Source: an uncultured SAR116 cluster alpha proteobacterium
GTDB taxonomy: Bacteria; Pseudomonadota; Alphaproteobacteria; Puniceispirillales; Marisalimonadaceae
Direction: 5' to 3'
Assembly (NCBI GenBank): GCA_902622875.1
Contig: CACNRW010000008.1
Coordinates: 1-64,000 of the forward strand
Length of the DNA: 64,000 bases
Below are positions 46,797 to 57,306 of this stretch, in pieces (the stretch's first letter is position 1; every line of letters begins with the position of its first letter). The notes below the pieces were generated by a model. The model did not search any database, had not been told where the DNA came from, and saw nothing but the letters and a program-made list of their open reading frames with translations. The translations under genes and the position numbers were made by a program.

Positions 46797-47075
46797 TTGA
46801 ATAAGTCAGATTTAATTAAAAAAATTGCTAAATTTAATCCTGAATTGTTTCAAAAAGATGCAACTAAAATAGTTAACGTATTTTTTGATACTATAGGGAC
46901 TGCACTAGTAAAAAATGAAAGAATTGAATTAAGAGGGTTTGGGGTATTTGACATTAAAAAAAGGGATGCTCGTATTGCTAGAAATCCTAAAAATGGATCA
47001 ATTGTTGCAGTTCCCGCAAAACATATTCCTTTTTTTAGAATGGGTAAATTAATGAAAGATCGTATCAATAATTGA
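46797..47075 (+). CDS. ihfB: Integration host factor beta subunit (HU/IHF family)
   Basis: DNA-bending protein of 92 residues. The basic arm with GFGVFDIKKRDARIARNPKNG and the intercalating-proline arm typify the family, and its place right after rpsA favours IHF-beta over HU. It starts with TTG after AAGGG. IHF assists recombination and transcription, so it may also serve the tRNA-associated elements in this genome. Confidence 0.88.
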   Translation: MNKSDLIKKIAKFNPELFQKDATKIVNVFFDTIGTALVKNERIELRGFGVFDIKKRDARIARNPKNGSIVAVPAKHIPFFRMGKLMKDRINN

Positions 47076-47110
47076 TATCAATAGATCTATTCATTAACTA
47101 AATTTGGATA

Positions 47111-47752
47111 ATGAAACACTTATTTGAGATTAAGGTTTGTGGTATAAATGATCAAATTTCAATGAATGCTGCTATAAATGTTGGCGTTGATTACATAGGT
47201 TTAGTTTTTTATCAAAAATCTCCAAGGAATTTATCAATTATGAACGCTAAATTACTTGCAAAAGATAGGCTTGAAAAGTCTAAAATAGTAGCACTAACTG
47301 TAAATCCTGCCGATGACTTTTTATTCGAAATTAAAGAAAATATAAAACCAGACTTTATACAACTCCATGGAGAAGAATCTCCAAATAGATGTAAAAACAT
47401 TAAAGAAAAATTTAATATTCCAATAATAAAAGGGATTGGTGTTGAAAACGGTATGAATTTAAAAAAATTTGTTAAACCATATGAGGAAACGTGTGATATT
47501 TTGCTTCTAGATGCTCCATCTGATGAATTACCTGGAGGGAATGGAAAAAAATTCAATTGGGAAGTTTTAAAAAATTATAAATCTAAAAAAAAATGGATGC
47601 TTGCAGGAGGATTGAATATTAAAAATATAAACGTAGCTATTGAGATTGCTAAACCACCTGCAGTAGACATTTCTTCTGGACTTGAGACCAAAAAGGGTAT
47701 CAAAGATCCGCAGTTAATTAAAAATTTTGTGTTGAAATGTAGAAATTTGTAA
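47111..47752 (+). CDS. trpF: Phosphoribosylanthranilate isomerase TrpF
   Basis: TIM-barrel isomerase of 213 residues in tryptophan synthesis. The catalytic cysteine is in IKVCGI near the N-terminus and the general acid aspartate in [28 protein letters not shown] and GGLNIKNI are typical phosphate-binding parts. It is followed by trpB (11 bases) and trpA, forming an operon. Confidence 0.94.
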   Translation: MKHLFEIKVCGINDQISMNAAINVGVDYIGLVFYQKSPRNLSIMNAKLLAKDRLEKSKIVALTVNPADDFLFEIKENIKPDFIQLHGEESPNRCKNIKEKFNIPIIKGIGVENGMNLKKFVKPYEETCDILLLDAPSDELPGGNGKKFNWEVLKNYKSKKKWMLAGGLNIKNINVAIEIAKPPAVDISSGLETKKGIKDPQLIKNFVLKCRNL

Positions 47753-47762
47753 TGGATCAATA

Positions 47763-48983
47763 ATGTCAGAGATTAATTTAAATAGCTTGAAAAAAGGACC
47801 TGACTCCAATGGTAAATTTGGAATTCATGGTGGAAGGTTTGTTGCAGAAACATTAATGCCTCTAATTCTTGAAGTAGAAAATTCATATGAAAAAGCAATA
47901 AAAGATCAACGTTTTATTGATGAATTAGAAATGTATAGGAGAGATTATATAGGAAGACCTAGTCCTTTATATTTTGCAGAAAGATTAACTAATCACTTTG
48001 GTGGTGCTAAAATCTATTTAAAAAGAGATGAGCTTAACCATACTGGAGCCCATAAAATTAATAATGTAATAGGACAAATCTTATTAGCCAAAAAAATGGG
48101 TAAAAATAAAATAATCGCAGAAACAGGCGCAGGCCAACATGGTGTGGCAACAGCAACTGCATGTGCGCTGTTTGGATTTGAGTGTGAAGTTTTTATGGGT
48201 GCATTAGATATTGAAAGACAAAAATCAAATGTTCAAAGAATGCAATTATTAGGTGCTAAAATTAATCCTGTAACATCAGGAACTGGTACTTTAAAAGATG
48301 CAATGAATGATGCTTTAAGATTTTGGGTATCCAACGCAAATACACATTTTTATATTATTGGCACTGCTGCAGGACCCCACCCTTATCCAAAGATGGTTAG
48401 AGATTTCCAATCTGTAATTGGAGAAGAAGCAAAAAAACAAATTTTAGAAAAAGAAAATAGATTACCTGACGTTTTAGTTGCTTGTATTGGTGGTGGATCA
48501 AACGCTTTAGGATTATTTCATCCTTTTCTAGATGATAAAGAAGTAGAAATTTTTGGAGTAGAAGCTGCCGGCAAAGGTCTAAAAACTACTTTACACGCAG
48601 CATCTCTCTCAGCTGGAACACCAGGCATACTTCATGGTAATAGAACTTATTTGCTTCAAGATAATGATGGACAAATAGTTGATGCACACTCAATTTCTGC
48701 TGGCTTAGACTATCCAGGGATAGGTCCCGAGCATTCTTGGTTACATGACATTGGAAGAATAAAATATTTATCAACAACGGATGAAGAAAGTTTAGTAGCT
48801 TTTAAGCTGTGTAGTCGATTAGAAGGAATTATACCTGCACTTGAACCAGCTCATGCTTTACATATAACTGGCGCGCTTGCTGCTGAAAGAAAAGGACAGA
48901 TTATAATTATGAATATGTGTGGCAGAGGGGACAAAGATTTAACATCTGTATTACCATTAATAATGAAGAAAGAAAATTTTTAA
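47763..48983 (+). CDS. trpB: Tryptophan synthase beta chain
   Basis: PLP enzyme of 406 residues that joins indole and serine. The PLP lysine lies in [23 protein letters not shown] binds the cofactor phosphate, and [17 protein letters not shown] is the family block. It pairs with TrpA, encoded six bases downstream. Full length and intact. Confidence 0.97.
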   Translation: MSEINLNSLKKGPDSNGKFGIHGGRFVAETLMPLILEVENSYEKAIKDQRFIDELEMYRRDYIGRPSPLYFAERLTNHFGGAKIYLKRDELNHTGAHKINNVIGQILLAKKMGKNKIIAETGAGQHGVATATACALFGFECEVFMGALDIERQKSNVQRMQLLGAKINPVTSGTGTLKDAMNDALRFWVSNANTHFYIIGTAAGPHPYPKMVRDFQSVIGEEAKKQILEKENRLPDVLVACIGGGSNALGLFHPFLDDKEVEIFGVEAAGKGLKTTLHAASLSAGTPGILHGNRTYLLQDNDGQIVDAHSISAGLDYPGIGPEHSWLHDIGRIKYLSTTDEESLVAFKLCSRLEGIIPALEPAHALHITGALAAERKGQIIIMNMCGRGDKDLTSVLPLIMKKENF

Positions 48984-48989
48984 AAGCAG

Positions 48990-49808
48990 ATGAACCGCAT
49001 TAAAGAAACTTTTGATCAACTTAAAGTTAATAATAAAAAAGCTGTTGGAATTTTTTTAACCGCTGGAGATCCTGACTTTGAAAGCTCTTTAAATCTTATA
49101 CAAAAATTGCCTAAAAACGGAGTGGATTTTATTGAAATTGGAATGCCTTTTTCTGATCCAATGGCTGATGGTCCATCAATACAATTATCAAGTCAAAGAG
49201 CTCTTAAATCAGGTATGAACTTAATAAAATGCTTATCTTTAGTAAAAAATTTTAGGAAAAAAAATTTTCAAACACCAGTTATCTTGATGGGCTATTACAA
49301 TCCCATATACAGATATGGCAAAGATAAATTTATAAAAGAATGCCTTGATTGTAGAGTAGATGGTTTAATTATTGTTGATTTGCCACCAGAAGAAGATGAA
49401 GAGTTTTATATTGATGCTGAAAGAAATAAACTGAGTATAATTAGGCTAGTTACACCTACTACAGACACTAAAAGACTAAATAAAATTCTATTGAATGCAA
49501 CAGGGTTTGTATACTATGTTTCAATAACAGGGATAACGGGTACACAAGCTCCGAATATAGAAGATGTATCAAGAAATCTTAAAAAAATAAAATCTGTCAC
49601 AGATCTTCCAGTAATCATAGGATTTGGGATAAGATCACCGTCACAAGCTTCTTTAATGTCGAACATTTCGGATGGTATAGTTGTAGGCTCTGCAGTAGTT
49701 GATTTAATAAAGTTATCACTAGATAGTAATAATAATGCTACAAAACATACACTTAACTCATGTTTAGATTTTATAAGTGAAGTGTCAGAAAGCGTTAAAC
49801 ATAATTAA
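48990..49808 (+). CDS. trpA: Tryptophan synthase alpha chain
   Basis: TIM-barrel lyase of 272 residues that releases indole from indole-glycerol phosphate. The catalytic glutamate is in FIEIGMPFSDPMADGP and the aspartate in GLIIVDLPPEE; YYVSITGITGT and IIGFGIRSPSQ form the phosphate site. It is followed by accD after 39 bases. Confidence 0.96.
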   Translation: MNRIKETFDQLKVNNKKAVGIFLTAGDPDFESSLNLIQKLPKNGVDFIEIGMPFSDPMADGPSIQLSSQRALKSGMNLIKCLSLVKNFRKKNFQTPVILMGYYNPIYRYGKDKFIKECLDCRVDGLIIVDLPPEEDEEFYIDAERNKLSIIRLVTPTTDTKRLNKILLNATGFVYYVSITGITGTQAPNIEDVSRNLKKIKSVTDLPVIIGFGIRSPSQASLMSNISDGIVVGSAVVDLIKLSLDSNNNATKHTLNSCLDFISEVSESVKHN

Positions 49809-49847
49809 GCCTTATTATTTAGTTAAGTTAAGATAAGGAGATTAAAA

Positions 49848-50702
49848 TTGAACTGGATTAAAGAAACAGTACTTCCTAAATTTAAGGCTTTTGTTAAAAT
49901 AAAAGAGCAAGATGAAATTTTATGGATTAAATGTAAATCATGTTCTCAGATGATATTTCATAAAGAATTTCGTGAAAGCAATAATGTTTGTAAATCATGT
50001 GGTTTTCATGATCATCTATCTGCTAGGGAAAGAATTAATTTTCTATTAGAACAAAACACAATACATGATATTATGATACCAAAACCAAAATTAGATCCTC
50101 TTAATTTTAGGGATAAAAAAAAGTATATTGATCGTGTAAAAGATGCACAATACAAAACAAAACTAGATGATGCATTGTTGGTTAGCTATGGTTATATTAA
50201 CAAAACACCAGTTATTTTAGCGTGTTTTGATTTTTCATTTATGGCTGGATCTATGGGGAGATATGTTGGAGACGGATTAATTATAGCTGCTGAAGAAGCA
50301 ATAAAGAAAAAGTGTCCTTTAATCGTAGTGCCGTCTTCGGGTGGAGCAAGAATGCAGGAAGGTATTTTTTCATTAATGCAAATGCCAAGAACTACTATTG
50401 CAATTAATAGAGTTAAGGAAGCTAAATTACCTTATATTGTTTTACTAGCCAATCCTACAACTGGAGGTGTTACTGCAAGTTTTGCAATGCTAGGAGACGT
50501 ACATATAGCTGAACCAGGAGCGATAGTAGGATTTGCTGGAAGAAGAGTAATTGAAGAAACTGTTAAAGAAAAACTTCCCGAAAATTTTCAAACAGCCGAA
50601 TATTTAAAATCTCACGGTATGATAGATATCGTCATTCCAAGATCTGAACAAAAACAAAAAATTTCAGATTTATTAAAAGCTTTAACTTTCTATATTAACT
50701 GA
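49848..50702 (+). CDS. accD: Acetyl-CoA carboxylase carboxyltransferase beta subunit
   Basis: Protein of 284 residues with an N-terminal zinc ribbon (CKSC then CKSCGF) and a crotonase-like carboxyltransferase domain (GGARMQEGIFSLMQMPRT, NPTTGGVTASFAMLGDV). With AccA it transfers CO2 to acetyl-CoA for fatty acid synthesis. It begins with TTG after AAGGAG. The trpA-accD-folC order is conserved in alphaproteobacteria. Confidence 0.95.
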   Translation: MNWIKETVLPKFKAFVKIKEQDEILWIKCKSCSQMIFHKEFRESNNVCKSCGFHDHLSARERINFLLEQNTIHDIMIPKPKLDPLNFRDKKKYIDRVKDAQYKTKLDDALLVSYGYINKTPVILACFDFSFMAGSMGRYVGDGLIIAAEEAIKKKCPLIVVPSSGGARMQEGIFSLMQMPRTTIAINRVKEAKLPYIVLLANPTTGGVTASFAMLGDVHIAEPGAIVGFAGRRVIEETVKEKLPENFQTAEYLKSHGMIDIVIPRSEQKQKISDLLKALTFYIN

Positions 50703-50729
50703 TAACACAGATTAATATAGTTTAATAAA

Positions 50730-51962
50730 ATGATATCAGGAATTAAATTAACAAATACATTACATAGAATGTTTTCAATTCACCCTAAGTTAATAGACTT
50801 TAATCTTTCTAGGTTAAAATTATTAATGAAAAAATTTAATAATCCTCAAAATAATTTGCAAAATGTGATTCATATTGCAGGCACTAACGGCAAAGGTTCA
50901 ACAGCCTCTTTTCTCAAGGAAATACTCGAATATCATAATCTAACAGTCAACTTATACACTTCACCTCATTTAATAAATTTTAATGAACGCATAAGAATAA
51001 AAAATCAATTAATATCAGAAGATAAATTAGTAAAGATTTTAGAAGAATTAGAAATAAAAAATGAGAATCTCCCAATTACATTCTTTGAAATAACCACTGC
51101 GGCAGCAATAATTGCTTTTTACAGAAATCCTAGTGATGTGAATATTATTGAAACAGGCTTGGGTGGTAGATTAGACGCCACAAATGTTATAGAAAATAAA
51201 AAACTATCTATTATAACTAAAATAGGTTTTGATCATATTGAGTTTCTTGGAAACAAGATTAGAAATATAGCACTAGAAAAAGCTGGAATTTTAAGAAAGA
51301 ATGTTCCTGTTATTATAGCAAAACAAAAAAATAAAACGGCACATAAAACATTAATAGAGTATGCAAAAAAATTAAAAAGTGAAATAATTGAAGTTGAGGA
51401 TATTTCATCAAATATATTGCTTGGACTAAGAGGTGATCATCAATACGAGAATGCTTCTACAGCGTATACTGCAGCAAAAAAATTAATTCCCATGATATCC
51501 ATACCAAAGACCAATTTGGCACTAAAACGAACAATTTGGCCAGGAAGAGTTCATCAGTTAGGACAAGGTAAAATTATAAATTATAGAGAAAATATTACAA
51601 TCTTAGACGGTGCACATAACGAAGATAGCGCATATGTCTTGGATCAATACCTACATAAAAAATCTTTAGGTAAATGGAATTTGATAATTGGAATGTTACG
51701 AAATAGAAACGTTAAAGATTTTGTAAATATATTTAAAAATCACATTAATGAAGTGTTTGCTATTTCTATACCAGAAATAGATAACTCATATTCTCCTAAT
51801 CAAATAATTGTAAAATTAAAAAAATCAGGGTTACAAGTGTATCCTGCTAAAAATTTAGAAAATGCTCTAATACTTGCTGATAAAAACTTACCTCTTCTAA
51901 TTACAGGTTCACTTTATTTGGCAGGATATACTTTAAAATTTAATCAAACAAAAATTAATTAA
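50730..51962 (+). CDS. folC: Folylpolyglutamate/dihydrofolate synthase FolC
   Basis: Mur-ligase-like enzyme of 410 residues that adds glutamate to folates. The P-loop is IAGTNGKGSTASFLKEIL, followed by YTSPHLINFNERI, ETGLGGRLDATNVI and the DGAHNEDSA motif. Its stop overlaps the convergent trxA stop by four bases. Confidence 0.93.
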   Translation: MISGIKLTNTLHRMFSIHPKLIDFNLSRLKLLMKKFNNPQNNLQNVIHIAGTNGKGSTASFLKEILEYHNLTVNLYTSPHLINFNERIRIKNQLISEDKLVKILEELEIKNENLPITFFEITTAAAIIAFYRNPSDVNIIETGLGGRLDATNVIENKKLSIITKIGFDHIEFLGNKIRNIALEKAGILRKNVPVIIAKQKNKTAHKTLIEYAKKLKSEIIEVEDISSNILLGLRGDHQYENASTAYTAAKKLIPMISIPKTNLALKRTIWPGRVHQLGQGKIINYRENITILDGAHNEDSAYVLDQYLHKKSLGKWNLIIGMLRNRNVKDFVNIFKNHINEVFAISIPEIDNSYSPNQIIVKLKKSGLQVYPAKNLENALILADKNLPLLITGSLYLAGYTLKFNQTKIN

Positions 51963-52279
51963 ATCGTATCATTAACCCAAGATTGAAGAGTTGACTTTGG
52001 TAATGCGCCCATTTTTTCAGAAATTTTTTTACCATTTTTGAAAATCATTAGAGCAGGTATGCTTCTTATACCATAAGCTTGTGAAGTTGATGGATTCTCA
52101 TCGACATTAATCTTTACTATTTTTAGTTTATTAGCCATTTCTTCTGACAATTCCTCAAGAGAAGGACCAATAGCTTTACAAGGCCCACACCACTCTGCCC
52201 AAAAATCAACTAAAACTGGTTCCTTTGATTCTAAAACATCTTCTTTAAATTTTTGGTCACTGGTTTTATTGGTAGCCAT
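51959..52279 (-). CDS. trxA: Thioredoxin
   Basis: Thioredoxin of 106 residues with the active site AEWCGPCK (cysteines at 31 and 34) and cis-proline RSIPALMIFKNGK. It reduces cytoplasmic disulfides. It converges on folC and is followed in its own direction by nothing; exonuclease I is 34 bases upstream. Confidence 0.95.
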   Translation of the reverse strand: MATNKTSDQKFKEDVLESKEPVLVDFWAEWCGPCKAIGPSLEELSEEMANKLKIVKINVDENPSTSQAYGIRSIPALMIFKNGKKISEKMGALPKSTLQSWVNDTI

Positions 52280-52312
52280 TTTTTTCTCCTAACTTTCTTC
52301 CTTGGTTTTTAC

Positions 52313-53722
52313 TTATTGATATTTTTTTTCAAGATCTTGAAGAAACTTGTCTAAGTTTTCTAAAAATAATAGTTTTTCATCATCACCTTGAATTTCATAT
52401 TGTTCTCTTAAAGTGTCTAACTCATGATAAGATTTTGGTATTGTATTCCATTTTTCATTATCAGTACTTAAAATTTGTTTTGCAATAATTTTATGAATAA
52501 ATTCATAATCAGATTTAGGAAGTACTAAGGGTGCTTCCTCATAGATTAATCTTTGAGAAAAATATTTATATCTTTGATCTCTAAATTGATTTGAAATATA
52601 AAACTTTTCTTCCCAATCAGATTTATGAAAATCTAACATTTTTGATTTATCATTCTTATCGGGAAATCCTCCAAAGTACAGACTATCTTCAGGTTGTACA
52701 TCGATCTGAGATTTAGTAATCTCCCTTTCCTCATTTTCTTCAATTAATATTCTTTGAATTTTATTTTTAAAATCAGGGTTATTTTTAATCTTTTTAGCCC
52801 TTTCAAGAATAACTTCTATACCAATAGTTTTGTAGATAGGTATTTTATTAATATGACTTGCATTTAATAATATAGGATTTTTATTATTTTTTATTTCTCT
52901 AATTAGTTTCGGTCTTTGTTTAATTTTAATTTTTAAATCTTTAATTGACATATCAAAATAATCAACAGGATCATGGAGCAAATCAAAACACTGGGGATAA
53001 TTAAAATGGTTTTTGCATAAGTACGTAACCACATGAGTATTGAATTTACCAAAATGATATTCGTCCATACAAACTACATCATTATTAATTAAAAAGTTAT
53101 CAACATCAATTTTATTGCTGCTATTCAAAGCAGAATTCCAAATTATATTCGCCTTATTTTGTAAAATTTTTGTAATTTCTATAGTAGCCTCTACATCACC
53201 CATTGCATCATGAGCATTATGAGCAATCTTATTCAACTCAGTCAAATTATCTAATTTAAATATTTGATTCCCTTTTTCATTCATACCAACTAATAAACAT
53301 TCCGGATAATAATACTTAGATGTTCTAGTAATTCCCAAAACATCTGCTCTTTTATTTCCATTAAATTGAGTTGTGTAAGGTTCTAGAAGTAATTTAAAAA
53401 AAGTTTTTCTAAGAAATTCTTCATCAAACGAAATAGTATTATATCCGATAAATATGGCTGGAGACCATCTTTTAAATTTATCGTGAAGTTTTTTTATCAA
53501 TTCATAATGTGATAAATTGACATTATTTAACATATCTATTGATGTTTTATTAACTAACAATGCACCAGGTTCAGGAACCAAGCCTGATCTTAGACGACAT
53601 CGACCTTCAAATCTTTCAAGTTCATTAAAATTTTTATCTACTAAAATTGCAGCAACTTGAATAATTTGATCCCAAGTAGAATTTCTTCCTGTAGTCTCCA
53701 AGTCATAAAAAATAAAATTCAT
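52313..53722 (-). CDS. sbcB: Exodeoxyribonuclease I (SbcB/XonA-like)
   Basis: Protein of 469 residues. The N-terminal DEDD exonuclease has FYDLETTGRNSTWDQIIQVA, FIGYNTISFDEEFLRKTF and HNAHDAMGDVEATIEI, and the C-terminal part fits the ExoI SH3-like and helical extension (ADVLGITR, YFGGFPDKNDK). It degrades single-stranded DNA 3' to 5' in recombination and mismatch repair. The conserved alphaproteobacterial neighbourhood (trxA to tsaE) usually holds addA/addB here instead. Confidence 0.87.
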   Translation of the reverse strand: MNFIFYDLETTGRNSTWDQIIQVAAILVDKNFNELERFEGRCRLRSGLVPEPGALLVNKTSIDMLNNVNLSHYELIKKLHDKFKRWSPAIFIGYNTISFDEEFLRKTFFKLLLEPYTTQFNGNKRADVLGITRTSKYYYPECLLVGMNEKGNQIFKLDNLTELNKIAHNAHDAMGDVEATIEITKILQNKANIIWNSALNSSNKIDVDNFLINNDVVCMDEYHFGKFNTHVVTYLCKNHFNYPQCFDLLHDPVDYFDMSIKDLKIKIKQRPKLIREIKNNKNPILLNASHINKIPIYKTIGIEVILERAKKIKNNPDFKNKIQRILIEENEEREITKSQIDVQPEDSLYFGGFPDKNDKSKMLDFHKSDWEEKFYISNQFRDQRYKYFSQRLIYEEAPLVLPKSDYEFIHKIIAKQILSTDNEKWNTIPKSYHELDTLREQYEIQGDDEKLLFLENLDKFLQDLEKKYQ

Positions 53723-53724
53723 AG

Positions 53725-54230
53725 CTATTTACATATATTCTTGTTCAGAGAAAGTTGTTTTACCCTATCCAACCAATTTATAGATCCAAACAGAGATAAT
53801 TTTCTAAAGTCTGAAAATTTCTTCTTATTACCATCAATAAATGAAATAGTAATATTAAGAGGATCAAAATTGTTAATTTCTAAATTAAATCTCGGCCATT
53901 CTAGCAAAATAATTTTTTTTTTAAATCTTCAAAAACTCCAATTTCTTCTACTTCTTCAAAATTATTAATCCTATAAAAATCACAATGCCATATCTCAGTC
54001 TCCTTATTCAAGGGATAAGTCTGAACGAGGTTAAATGATGGGCTTGGAACCTCTTTTATATCAGTAATAGCATTTATAATGGACTTACAAAGAAAAGTCT
54101 TACCAACTCCTAAATCACCTTCAAAAGTGATTAGATCAGTTGATTTCAACAATCTTGATATCAAACCACCAATGTTTTTCATTTCATTTTCAGATTTAAT
54201 AATTATTTCTAATAATGGCTTCATGCTCAA
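53725..54230 (-). pseudogene. tsaE: tRNA threonylcarbamoyladenosine ATPase TsaE, frame broken at A10
   Basis: The 5' frame (54230-53901) encodes the TsaE N-terminal part with P-loop FEGDLGVGKTFLCKS, SPSFNLVQTY and WHCDFYRINNFEEVEEIG, then stops just after a run of ten A. A -1 shift at that run continues IILLEWPRFNLEINNFD, the normal TsaE C-terminus (LxEWP), to a stop at 53725. Total length then matches the family. TsaE is needed for t6A tRNA modification and is usually essential, so rescue by slippage or a sequencing error in the run is more likely than true loss. Confidence 0.8.
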
Positions 54231-55618
54231 TATCTATAATCATCAGACTTAAATGGACCTTGAACTGGAACACCTATATAATCAGCCTGTTCATTTGATA
54301 ATTTAGATAAAGTTGCACCTACTTTTTCCAAATGTAATTTAGCAACTTTTTCATCTAGATGTCTTGGTAATGTATAAACCTTATTTTCATAGTTATTAGA
54401 ATTTTGCCAAATTTCTATCTGTGCTAAAACTTGATTGGTGAATGAAGCGCTCATTACAAAACTCGGGTGGCCAGTTGCACAACCCAAGTTAACTAATCTT
54501 CCCTTTGCTAACACAATTAAACGCTTACCATCTTGAAATTCAACCTCATCAACTTGAGGTTTAACTTCTGACCATTTCATATTTTGTAATGACTCAACCT
54601 GAATCTCAGAATCAAAATGACCTATGTTACAAACTATAGCTCTATCTTTCATATCTCTCATATGATCAACAGTTATAACATCTTTATTTCCAGTTGCGGT
54701 TACAAAAATATCTCCTCTTGGACAAGCTTCTTCCATTGAACATACTTCATAGCCTTCCATTGCAGCTTGTAATGCGCAAATTGGGTCGATTTCTGTTACA
54801 ATAACTCTTGCTCCACCCTGACGAAGGGAAGCAGCTGAGCCTTTGCCAACATCACCAAACCCCGCAACTACAGCTACTTTTCCGGATAACATAACATCTG
54901 TAGCCCTTCTAATGCCGTCAACTAAAGATTCTCTACATCCGTATAAATTGTCAAACTTAGACTTTGTTACAGAATCATTTACATTTATTGCAGGAAAAGG
55001 AAGATCACCCTTTTCAGCCATTTGATATAATCTTAAAACACCAGTTGTAGTTTCTTCAGTAACTCCTCTAATACTGTTTTTAACCTTCGTAAACCAACCT
55101 GGAGAAGATTTAAGTCTAGACATTATTTGATCTTTAAGCGCCTCTTCCTCTTCATTAGCTGGTGAAGCAAGCACTTTTTCTCCACTTTCAGCTTTAGATC
55201 CTAAAATAATGTAAAGTGTAGCATCTCCACCATCATCTAGTATCATATTAGCAAACTTATCATCAGACCATGTAAATATTTTATCAACATACTCCCAATA
55301 CTCTTTTAAAGTTTCACCTTTTTTAGCAAAAACTGGAATATTTTGCTCAGCTATAGCCGAAGCAGCATGATCTTGTGTTGAAAATATATTACAACTAGCC
55401 CATCTGACAGTTGCTCCTAGACTTACCAAAGTTTCAATGAGTACAGCTGTTTGTATAGTCATATGTAAACAGCCTGCAATTCTAGTCCCTTTTAATGGTT
55501 GTTCTTTCCCATACAATTCTTTACAAGCTACTAATCCAGGCATTTCTGTCTCAGCAATAGATATTTCTTTTCTTCCCCACTCGGCAAGACTAATATCTGA
55601 TATTGAATAATCTTTCAT
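54227..55618 (-). CDS. ahcY: Adenosylhomocysteinase AhcY
   Basis: S-adenosylhomocysteine hydrolase of 463 residues. NAD-binding motif [16 protein letters not shown], substrate blocks [16 protein letters not shown] and [19 protein letters not shown], and the C-terminal YRY with a lysine nearby, all as in the family. It includes the insert typical of the longer bacterial/eukaryotic form. It recycles the by-product of SAM-dependent methylation. Its stop overlaps the tsaE ATG. No SAH riboswitch is visible in the short leader. Confidence 0.97.
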   Translation of the reverse strand: MKDYSISDISLAEWGRKEISIAETEMPGLVACKELYGKEQPLKGTRIAGCLHMTIQTAVLIETLVSLGATVRWASCNIFSTQDHAASAIAEQNIPVFAKKGETLKEYWEYVDKIFTWSDDKFANMILDDGGDATLYIILGSKAESGEKVLASPANEEEEALKDQIMSRLKSSPGWFTKVKNSIRGVTEETTTGVLRLYQMAEKGDLPFPAINVNDSVTKSKFDNLYGCRESLVDGIRRATDVMLSGKVAVVAGFGDVGKGSAASLRQGGARVIVTEIDPICALQAAMEGYEVCSMEEACPRGDIFVTATGNKDVITVDHMRDMKDRAIVCNIGHFDSEIQVESLQNMKWSEVKPQVDEVEFQDGKRLIVLAKGRLVNLGCATGHPSFVMSASFTNQVLAQIEIWQNSNNYENKVYTLPRHLDEKVAKLHLEKVGATLSKLSNEQADYIGVPVQGPFKSDDYRY

Positions 55619-55704
55619 AATAATCCCTAATAAATATTTATACTTCTATAGCACCTTAACTATAATTTGAAAACTGTGAATCAACTCATTTTAATTTTAT
55701 GCTT

Positions 55705-57303
55705 TTAAATTTCTAGAAAACTTACTTTTACAATACCTCCAACACATTCGTTATTTTGGTTAAATCTATTTAAAGCTTCAATGGTACCACCATGCGCAAG
55801 AACTATTTGTTTTGAAATGGATAAACCTAAACCAGAATGATTGCCAAACTTTTCATTCTTAGGTCTATCTGTATAAAACCTATCAAAAACTTTGTTTAAT
55901 GATCCATCTGTAAAACCTGGACCATTATCCTCAACTAAGACAATAACAAACTCTGAATTTTTTTCTAAACGTATGTTTATAATTTGTTTATCATTTGAAA
56001 AAGAAACTGCATTTTGTATTAAATTATCAAAAACCTGCGCAATCTTATTTTCATTCCCAAAAATATACATATCTTTGGAGTACTTTAAAAAGTTTATATT
56101 ACAATTAATCGTAGTTGATCTTATATCAATCAGAGTTTCAAGTAGATTTGAAATATTTATTTTTTTCATTTTTATTCTTGATAATTCTGAATCAAGTCTT
56201 GAAGCTGCAGAAATATCATTTATTAATCTATCAATTCTCTCAACATCATTTTGGATAACCTTAATTAATTTTTTTTGTTCACTTGTACTTCTGACTTTAC
56301 TAATTGTTTCTGAAGCAGACCTTACAGATGTTATAGGATTTTTTAACTCATGTGCAACATCCGCAGCAAATTCAGCTATGTGGTCTATTCTTTTTTGCAA
56401 TTCATTAGTCATTTTAAAAAACGACCTAGCTAGTTTACCTATTTCATCCTTTCTAAATCTGAATTCACTTAAATTAAAAGTTTTCATCATTTTATCTTCT
56501 GCTATTTTATCAGCCTCACTTGATAACTTTACTATAGGGTTGGTAATAGATCTTCCAAAATAAAGTGCTAGAGTTATAGTAGCTAGTAAAATTAAGCCAA
56601 ATGCCTTAAAAAGTTCAGTCTCCAAGTCCACTAATTCTTTTTCTATTTTATTGCCCGAAACTGATAGAAGGACTGCACCTCTTACCATACGAATGTTCTT
56701 GATAGGAATTGCAACTGATAAAAATAAATTACCACTCTGATCTTGTCTGAGGACTTTTGTGTTTTTACCTTTGAGAGCCATGACAACTTCTGGAAAATCT
56801 TCAAATGAAAATTTTCTGTTATCGACATACAAAGGAAGATTTAGTGGTTTTGATATAATATTTGAAAATAAAAATACAAAGTCAGTTAAATAAGTTTTTA
56901 AGGAAAAATCCTTATCTACGGATGGTAAAGGACTTACTTTAACAAATGGACTATATTTCATGTTTGCTTTTGTGTCGGCTATTAAGTTTCCATATATATT
57001 AAAAAGTCTCGCTCTTATATTAGATCCATAATTAACTTTAGGAATAAGACTTTGTAACGCAGGACTTGAGATTTGATTATTTTGAATTAGGCCATATTGA
57101 TTTTCTGCCAACGCAAGTGCTTTGGTAAGAGTAAGGCCTTGTCTTTCTATAGCTGCAAACTCAGATTTGATTAAAATTTCTTGATACTTGTTGAAGTAAA
57201 TTATAATGATGGGATACAATAAAACCGGTAACAAAATTATAAATAATATTCTCATTTTAAGAGGAAAATATAATCTCTTTATAATTCTAAAAAACTTTCT
57301 CAA
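55705..57303 (-). CDS. chvG: ChvG/ExoS-type sensor histidine kinase
   Basis: Membrane kinase of 532 residues. Two transmembrane helices flank a periplasmic sensor domain (about 40-235) of the ChvG stimulus-sensing type; a HAMP segment follows (FGRSITNPIVKLSSEADKIA). The phosphorylated histidine is His317 in DVAHELKNPITSVRSA. ATP-binding N, G1 and G2 boxes are NLIQNAVSFSN, VEDNGPGF and GNHSGLGLSISKQI. It is three bases after the response regulator gene. The usual signal in this family is acid or envelope stress. Confidence 0.85.
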   Translation of the reverse strand: MRKFFRIIKRLYFPLKMRILFIILLPVLLYPIIIIYFNKYQEILIKSEFAAIERQGLTLTKALALAENQYGLIQNNQISSPALQSLIPKVNYGSNIRARLFNIYGNLIADTKANMKYSPFVKVSPLPSVDKDFSLKTYLTDFVFLFSNIISKPLNLPLYVDNRKFSFEDFPEVVMALKGKNTKVLRQDQSGNLFLSVAIPIKNIRMVRGAVLLSVSGNKIEKELVDLETELFKAFGLILLATITLALYFGRSITNPIVKLSSEADKIAEDKMMKTFNLSEFRFRKDEIGKLARSFFKMTNELQKRIDHIAEFAADVAHELKNPITSVRSASETISKVRSTSEQKKLIKVIQNDVERIDRLINDISAASRLDSELSRIKMKKINISNLLETLIDIRSTTINCNINFLKYSKDMYIFGNENKIAQVFDNLIQNAVSFSNDKQIINIRLEKNSEFVIVLVEDNGPGFTDGSLNKVFDRFYTDRPKNEKFGNHSGLGLSISKQIVLAHGGTIEALNRFNQNNECVGGIVKVSFLEI

Positions 57304-57306
57304 TTT

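Noticed and set aside
55619-55704. SAH riboswitch upstream of ahcY
   Set aside because: The leader is short and AT-rich with none of the conserved SAH-element core.
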